Made by a program: the position numbers and the translations under genes. Below are positions 57,866 to 64,000 of a DNA stretch of 64,000 nt, piece after piece. The notes under the pieces are model-generated. The model did no database searches, was not told the origin of the DNA, and saw nothing but the letters and a program-made list of their open reading frames with translations. The DNA is taken from the NCBI GenBank assembly GCA_018105865.1, contig CM030851.1, positions 124,001 to 188,000 on the forward strand, read 5' to 3'. Position 1 is the first letter of the stretch; each line of letters begins with the position of its first letter. The stretch comes from Metaphire vulgaris. Lineage: Eukaryota; Annelida; Clitellata; Crassiclitellata; Megascolecidae.

Positions 57866-58766
57866 AGTGAGAGGATATTGGATGTAATAAACAGAGTCGT
57901 AGTATATAAGCAGGCGTCTATGGGGGCCCATATAGTGGTCGCTGTGTTTCTATGGGCCAATAGGCATCTATAGATCACCACTGCAGAGTGGTGGATGCGG
58001 ATGGAGAGTCCTGTGTATTATGAGAGCAGAATCTGGATTGAAGACTCGTTTCGTCTGGATTTCGAATATCCGGTTGAAGCCGAACTTTGCGAATGACAAT
58101 TATCGTCAAAAGCCGAGCGCCGTCATCCGTCACGGCGTCAAGCAACGGTCTCTGAGGCGAATCGAAGCATTCGCGTTCATCCGCCACTCGATCGAAGACC
58201 TCGCAATTAAGACTCGGGACAGTGAAGCCAGACGAGCACTGCATGTGCCGAAGTCTAGTGCCGCCGTCTTTTTATTGGAATGTGGGGAGCAGCATAAAGC
58301 CAAGCGAACGAATAGGAAAGAGCTGAAAACTCAGAAGATAGTGTTTCAGTCTCAAAAGTCAGCTGTCGAAGTTTTGGACTGAGTTAATCAAGAACAGAAT
58401 TGTCAGGAACAAGAATATTCGGCGCTAAATCATTCAGGTGAGACCTTAAATCTATAAGCCTCGGTAGTCGGTTGGGCATTTCCTAACCTTAGAATGCAAT
58501 ACAGTCAGGCCTTTATATAGACATAGGCCTACCTGCAGGACCTAGAGGCCTATGTCTTTTTATAATGAGTCTGTCTGTCGTTAGGGCCTATAGACCAATG
58601 GTCCGCATACTTTTTTTCACGAAGGGCCGAAATTTACTGCAATTGTTTTTCTTTGGCGAGCCATGCATAGCCTAGCTACGAAATGTCACAATTTGTAAAA
58701 AGTGTATTGTTATGTATATAGGCTTACTATTGTCGTTGAGCTACTTGTATATTGATGTAGGCTTAT

Positions 58767-58845
<79 letters not shown>
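58767..58845. repeat. (ATC)n microsatellite
   Basis: About 26 ATC triplets forming the tail of the adjacent minus-strand LINE end. Confidence 0.95.
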
Positions 58846-59142
58846 CCCTGTCGCTCCGCCACACCGACGGCTGGGCGATGACATGGGTTAACTTGCCTCC
58901 ACAAAGTCCTTTCTTGTGCTGCTCGATGTGCTTCTGGTTTACTGTCATAAAGGTCCATTCTGTGATGTTATTCATCCGGGTCGTTCTTAGTCTTCCTCTG
59001 TTTCTTTGTCCTTCTGTGATCCAAAGCATTATGGACTTTTCTATGGTGTTTCCCTGTCGTGCTAAAGGCCTATTTTCAATATATTTCAATTTTCTTTCAC
59101 TTTGTCTTTCCATTCCTGCTTTGCGGTGTGATTCATTGAAAA
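58846..59142 (-). mobile_element. Non-LTR retrotransposon 3' end
   Basis: Minus strand reads MERQSERKLKYIENRPLARQ, ITEGQRNRGRLRTTRMNNIT, EQHKKGLCGGKLTHVIAQPS, ending in the ATC tail. C-terminal block of endonuclease-RT LINEs. Confidence 0.75.
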
Positions 59143-59150
59143 CTGCCGAG

Positions 59151-59450
59151 CAGTGGCGGTTCCACGTGAGGAATGAGTGGGGGATGCATCCCCACCGGAC
59201 TTCCGGACTTACTTTTTTGCTTGTGAACCCAATTTTTTGGTAAAAGTTTAATAAAATTAACTGCGAATGAGGTTTTTTGCTTGTCAACTTAATTTTCGGT
59301 AAAAGCATAGTCAAGTGTCAGATTAGGAGAAACATTCCCCTTTTCACCCTTTTCCGGCAAAGTTTATTGATTTTACCTTCTATTTTCATCCCCACCAACT
59401 TTCTATGAGTTCATTTCATCCCCCACCAAGAAATCCTGGATCCGCCATTG
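59151..59450. mobile_element. 300-bp MITE with CAGTGGCGG ends
   Basis: Left end CAGTGGCGGTTCCACGT; reverse complement of right end CAATGGCGGATCCAGGA. Flanks CTGCCGAG and CTGCTGAG differ at one base. Confidence 0.75.
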
Positions 59451-59875
59451 CTGCTGAGTATAGTTTACGTACGGGTAGTATTAGACCTGGAAAGAAAAAT
59501 ACTAGCCTTTGAAAGAAAATGTTATAGAAAAATACTACGAATCGGATGGGTCGAAAAAATCACAAATGAAGAACTATTTCAGCCCAAACAAACCATGCTG
59601 GAAAGAGTAAAACAAAGGAAACTCCAACTTTTCGGACACATATGCAGAATGAAAGAGGACAGAAAGATCAAAGCTCTAATGTTTGGAATAATGGAGGGTG
59701 CCAACAAGAGAGGGAGACCACACAAGGAATGGTGTGATGATATTGAAGAATGGTGTGGAAGCAGTTTACAGGATCTTAGTCACAGAGCAACGGACAGGAA
59801 AGAATGGCAGAAAACTGTGGAGGTGGCATTATACACCAACGGGCGATGAGCCCGACGGTTAATGATGATGATGAG
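59451..59875 (+). mobile_element. Non-LTR retrotransposon 3' end
   Basis: Plus strand 59448-59849 is open: LAFERKCYRKILRIGWVEKI, RVKQRKLQLFGHICRMKEDR, GANKRGRPHKEWCDDIEEWC, then a stop and (GATGAT) tail. Little decayed over this stretch. Confidence 0.85.
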
Positions 59876-59999
59876 TATTAGATCGGGGAAAACGCACCGA
59901 TCAGCAGACTTTAATTAAAGCGTTTGAAACGACGCCCTTTTGTTGCACGTCGAGACGTTTGGGCAGAAAATGTCGTAGTGCCCCCATTCTGGAATCCTG

Positions 60000-60219
60000 G
60001 CTACGCCACTGCATACGGCTGTTTCTCGTTAGCCCCGATTGGTCGTGGGCGCATTGTGTTTAACTGTAGAAATTCCTAGTTTTGACTGTTTCTTTGACAG
60101 AAGAGAGCGAATGTCGATGTCCTAAAGCAATAACTTGTTCGTTTATAGCGAGGAGAAGGAGACGGAGGTGGTGGCGAGTGGCTGTTTGAATTTCTCTTTC
60201 AATTAAACCGATTCAATCG
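60000..60219 (+). promoter_or_regulatory. Probable promoter/5' UTR of the 60220 exon
   Basis: GC content rises and CpG becomes common between 60040 and 60219, directly before an ATG-initiated exon. No core element identified. Confidence 0.25.
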
Positions 60220-60498
60220 ATGGCGACGAAGACTCGCAAACACGGACTGGACAACGGAAGGACGGTCGTCGTTCACGGCGACGACGACACGGCGGCGGCG
60301 GCGGGTGCTGGCGGCCGTGCGGGGTCGGAGGAGGAGGAGGAGGGCGAAGGATCGGGAGGAGGAGGAGGAGGAGGAGCACTGAAGAAAGGCGAAGCGGACG
60401 TCGATCCGAAGACCAGCGGCGAAGGAATCGAAGACGACGAAGAATACGAGATCAAGGAATACGAAAGAGATTATCAAACGGTCCTAAGATTAAAACAG
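60220..60498 (+). CDS. First coding exon of an unrecognised protein
   Basis: ATG at 60220 (context CGATGG) opens 93 codons to AAACAG, followed by a GTTCGA donor-like site. The peptide has a basic start (MATKTRKHG), an Asp/Ala/Gly tract, a Glu tract, a Gly run of seven, and an acidic-to-basic end DDEEYEIKEYERDYQTVLRL that looks like the start of a coiled coil. Low-complexity triplet runs (GCG, GAG, GGA) suggest slippage. The nearest downstream acceptor (TTCGCAG at 61433) would give NI-stop in this phase, so this exon either belongs to a gene whose other exons lie beyond the window, with the GH31 gene in its intron, or acts as an upstream reading frame. I do not recognise it. Confidence 0.5.
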
Positions 60499-60499
60499 G

Positions 60500-61430
60500 T
60501 TCGACTTCAGATCATCTATTAATAGCCTATATAGGCCTAGGTTTATTCATCCAATGGAGATGCACAGGCCCAGTGTTTTATCCAGACTCCAGGTCTTGGG
60601 GACAATTTACTTGGCTGGAGAAGAGACTCAATTCAATGAAAATTGTCAATGCTGGGATTTTAGGGGATTTTGTGGTTTGGGGGTTGCGAAAATCTCCCAT
60701 AACAGGCCTGGGATGAAACACTCCACAGGCCAATATGGCAATAGGGCCATTGTAATCGGTAATAAACTAGTAAATAACATTATTTTCAGTCGTTTTAAAT
60801 GCCTCGGAGAGTTTTGCTCTCGTATTACGTGGAATTCAAAAGGCAATCTCTGCTCATCTCAATAATTCTAGGCATCATTTGGCCCATAAATAATTAATTC
60901 CTGGACCCAGATTGAGGCGTAGCGTGCATGTCGCCCATGGCCATGCATGTCGTCGCTTCCAAAATTCGCCGCCACCTGAAACATCTCCAGACAAGCAAAA
61001 AGGTCGTCGCTTCGTCATGTGTACCGCTCGATCATGGCTCTAAAGCCACAATAGCCGTTGGCACGCTTCGCCTCTGCGGCCTGGACCTATAGGCTACTCA
61101 CAGCAGAGACCGACTCAGTCTCAGTCTCTGCTCTTGCGTTAACGCCTATGCTTCCAATTGCCAGTCTAACATGATGTGGGAAAGAATCTCAAATCGTTCT
61201 AAACAACTAAGTCTTGTTCTCTTGCTGTCAGTGGGTTACTTTCCCATCGTATATTAACACTGTAACGTTCTCTGACAGTCATCATATGGGGAGGGGGAAG
61301 ACGAGACTGCATGCCACCGGATGATAGGCTATAAGTCGGGTGTCGTTTGGTCATAAATTGCATTTCTCAATTGATTCGCGGATTTCTTGCTTCGCTAAAT
61401 TACGTGAAATTAAGTTAATTTATGTCTTCG
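60500..61430. other. Intron or spacer before the GH31 gene
   Basis: No exon-like sequence recognised; contains a CpG-rich patch around 60950-61150. Confidence 0.4.
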
Positions 61431-61492
61431 CAGAACATCTGACGAGGCGTTCAAAGATCCTCACTTGCTGAAGTTGCTGTTAATTGTAGCAA

Positions 61493-63632
61493 ATGGAAGA
61501 GAATCAGGTGAATCCACTTCGGACCGGAAGGAAGAGCATTCTGTCCGGTCTAATATCGCCGAAGAAACCGAAGGAATGGAAGCTGTTGGCCTTCGTCGTC
61601 TTCCTCTTCTCCCTCATCGTCGTTGGGTTGATTCTCGTCTACCATTTCCACGAAGAGTCGTTCTATTACATCTACCAAGGAAACGGCTTTGTTGTCAACG
61701 AGAAGTCCTTGGAGGTGAAATTCAAGGACGCCAGCGGCAACACTGTCCTCGTCGGCAGTCTGTGGAAAGATCGACCAGCCAAGCGACTGCCGTTCGACTG
61801 CTCAGACGTCGACCTCAAAGGTCAAGGTCTGTGTCTCCTGTGGCAACACAAGGCGAGACTCGACGTCCTGACGTCTGCTGTGAACAACGTCACGTGTCAT
61901 CACGTGACCTGGACGTCGTTGTCGCCGGACGTTGAGCACTGCGACTGCTTTGAGTTGGGAGATGATAGGTGGTTCGGCGGAGGAATCAACATCGCTGCAG
62001 CCGACGAATGGCCCCTGGAGAGAGGGTCGATCGACAAGAGAGCGTTCATCAGCGGAGACATCGTAGACCACCCAAGAGGCTTCGGTCCGGTCTTAGAGCG
62101 CCTCTGGTTGAGTTCCAGCGGAGTGGCTCTGCTTATGCGTCATCCAATTCCAGTGCAGCTCAGTCTCAACTCATTCGATTCTTTGCTCAACCGAACAGAC
62201 GGACACCTGTGCATTCATTCGGGCGACCACCTGCGCCCAACGCAGACGACAGGTGGTCGTAACCTCAGCTACAGCGTCTGCGTCGCAGACGACATCCGTC
62301 AAGCGCGTTCCGTCGCTCTGACGCAGTCGCTTGGTGGTCACGTGACGAGAAATGCCCCTCCACCGCAGCGTCTGTTCGAGACACCTGTATGGTCGACGTC
62401 GTCCTACCTGAGAGATCGCTACAATCAGTCGCAGGTGGAGGACTTTGCAGCCCAGGTGAGCGCAGGTGGAATGGGAGGTGGAGTCGTCATGATGGACTCC
62501 GGGTGGGAGGGTGTCGACGGAGACGCCACCTTCGACGCCTCGAGGTTTCCCCGTCCAGAGCATCTGGTGGAGTCCCTGCACCAGAAAGGGCTCCTCGTGT
62601 CGCTGGCCGCCCATGCGCTCGTCGGCATCACCAGCGCCGCCTTCCAGCAGGCCGCAGACAACGGCTACCTGGTCAGGGACCAGGGCGGTGTCGTCCCGGG
62701 CCTCGTTCCGTCGAGACGCAAGTTCCGCAACAGCAGCAGCAGCAGCAGCGGCGGCGGGCGGCGGGGTCAGCGGGGTCATCGACGTCGGGACGAACGGCAT
62801 CGAATGGCTGCGAAGGAAGTTGATCGACGTAAAGACCAAGTACAGCGTCGACTCTTTCCACTTCGAAGGAGGCGAAGTCCTGTCTCTGCCGATGAACCCG
62901 ACGCTCAGCGTCCCTCTGACGGACCCCAACGACTACACGAAGACGGCGGCCGAGGCGTTCTCGTCGTTCGGCGAGACTCTGCTGTGCGTTCGATCGGCGT
63001 ACAGAGCCCAGAACCTGTCCCTCGTCGTCCGACTGACCGCCGGCTCTTCCACGTGGAACGACACCGGAGGACTGGCCACCGTCATTCCCACCGTCATCAC
63101 CATGGGACTGATGGGCTATCCGTTCTTCATTCCCACTGAAGTGGGCGGAGGAGGAGGCGGAGGAGGAGGAGGGCAGGAGGCGGAGGAGATGCCGTCGAAG
63201 GAGTTGTACATGCGTTGGCTTCAGTTGTCTTCGTTTCTTCCCGTCATGCACTTGTCCATTCCTCCGTCCTATTTTGACAATGAAACGGTTCACTTGGCCG
63301 AGCGTCTGATGGTCATTCGTCGGCAGTTCGTTCTGCCGGAGACGTTGCGAGTGTTGGGGGTCGCCGCCGACCTACTCACGCCCCTCGTCAGACCCATTTG
63401 GTGGGACTGTCCGACGGACAGAGAGGCCCTCGGGTCAGCCACTGAATTCCTCGTCGGGAGGGCGATCCTCGTAGCCCCGGTAACCGCAGAGGGAGAGAGG
63501 GAACGTGACGTGTATCTGCCGGAGGGCGTTTGGGTCGACGTCGACCACGGAGACGCCGTTCATCGGGGGCCAAAGTGGCTCCGGGCGTATCCCGCCCCGT
63601 TAAACGAAGTGCCCTATTTTGTTCGCAGATAG
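61493..63632 (+). CDS. MYORG: MYORG-like GH31 family type II membrane glycosidase, frameshifted
   Basis: About 713 codons in one exon, the length of vertebrate MYORG, an ER-lumen alpha-galactosidase of glycoside hydrolase family 31 (family knowledge). ATG at 61493 has an in-frame TAG two codons upstream. A basic cytoplasmic N-terminus (RTGRKSILSGLISPKKPKEW) precedes one membrane helix at about residues 31-51. The lumenal part shows WFGGGINIAAADEWPLERG, VMMDSGWEGVDGDATFDASR, HEKGLLVSL-like barrel strands, FHFEGGEVLSLP, GLATVIPTVITMGLMGYPFF, and a C-terminal sandwich (LVAPVTAEGERERDVYLPEG). The frame changes once between 62726 and 62775, inside (AGC)n(GGC)n sequence, from KFRNSSSSSSGGG to VSGVIDVGTNGIEWL. 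Both catalytic Asp positions appear replaced (Glu at 62865-62867, Ala at 63039-63041), so activity is doubtful. Gene is far GC-richer than its surroundings. Confidence 0.85.
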
Positions 63633-63679
63633 TCTAGTCGGGAACGAGACTGTCGACATATATTCTGCGATCGCTGACT

Positions 63680-63740
63680 GATTCTCTCTCTCTGTCTGTC
63701 TCTTTCTGTCTGTCTGTCTGTCTCTCTCTGTCTCTCGGTG
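63680..63740. repeat. (CTGT)n/(CT)n tract
   Basis: Short CTCTCTGTCTGTCT-type repeat in the 3' flank of the GH31 gene. Confidence 0.8.
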
Positions 63741-64000
63741 AGTCTCTATTCCCTTCGAATCTCGGTGTTTCCATCCATCCGCCGTCTGTACAGCGCTCGA
63801 GGGACATTAGAATATCAAAGCGTTACATCGATTTAACAAAAATGCCAAGTTTCTTACCGTTGCTATATGAAATTCCATACAACTTGAGTAAATGTAAATG
63901 AAATATATTATTGTATATGATTGGCCCTATTAAGTGTCACAGTGTGGCTGTTGATGAATTCTAATGTAATCAAATAAGCGAAGTCTTCTGTTAACTGTCT

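Noticed and set aside
58020..58382. 120-codon plus-strand frame and overlapping minus frame
   Set aside because: Open on both strands in a locally GC-rich patch; no recognised motif, no splice partner, no family match from reading.
61802..63293. Long minus-strand frames opposite the GH31 gene (up to 252 codons)
   Set aside because: GC-rich shadow frames; only the plus strand shows GH31 sequence and a membrane anchor.

Overview
This is a window of nuclear DNA from an animal, most likely a marine invertebrate. Genes are split into short exons by GT-AG introns. The encoded proteins are animal-type: DDX6, TMEM256, a JAZ-type zinc-finger protein, NUP42, TBCCD1 and MYORG. The intergenic and intronic DNA is AT-rich and packed with non-LTR retrotransposon tails, hAT-type elements and microsatellites. 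I see no prokaryotic operon, CRISPR array, rRNA or tRNA. I cannot name the species.

Layout. 1-11716 (-): DDX6/Me31B RNA helicase, ten coding exons, last few codons beyond the left edge, with a decayed hAT transposon in its first coding intron and a CpG-rich probable promoter near 13.2-13.9 kb. 13889-15224: hAT-like element containing two more inserted elements. 16046-20192 (-): TMEM256 (DUF423), four exons, one GC-AG intron. 19.1-22.6 kb: LINE tail, a palindromic MITE with a TTAGGG-like core, a TTAA MITE and a CAGTGGCGTAGC MITE. 23466-28922 (+): four-finger JAZ-type zinc-finger protein with two LINE fragments in its introns. 31591-35233 (-): NUP42 (CCCH finger, heptapeptide repeat, GLE1-binding tail), frameshifted in the last exon. 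35.8-42.3 kb: cluster of LINE ends and MITEs. 42356-53958 (+): TBCCD1, 18 coding exons, one GC-AG intron, one frameshift; its introns hold a hAT transposase relic and a LINE split by a hAT element. 54-60 kb: LINE fragments, a MITE and one weak minus-strand gene candidate. 60220-60498 (+): unrecognised first exon. 61493-63632 (+): GC-rich single-exon MYORG-like GH31 gene, frameshifted in a triplet repeat.

The genes are not a pathway or operon. DDX6 and NUP42 both act on mRNA (decay/translational repression and nuclear export), but they are separate transcription units and I infer no functional link from position. No new multi-gene system is evident. The most interesting signals are: palindromic GGT-ended MITEs with exact 8-bp target duplications, two of them with telomere-like cores; an apparent loss of both catalytic aspartates in the MYORG-like protein; two matching 80-bp TTAA MITEs; two GC-AG introns; and single-base frameshifts in three otherwise well-conserved genes, which look more like assembly errors than three independent gene deaths.
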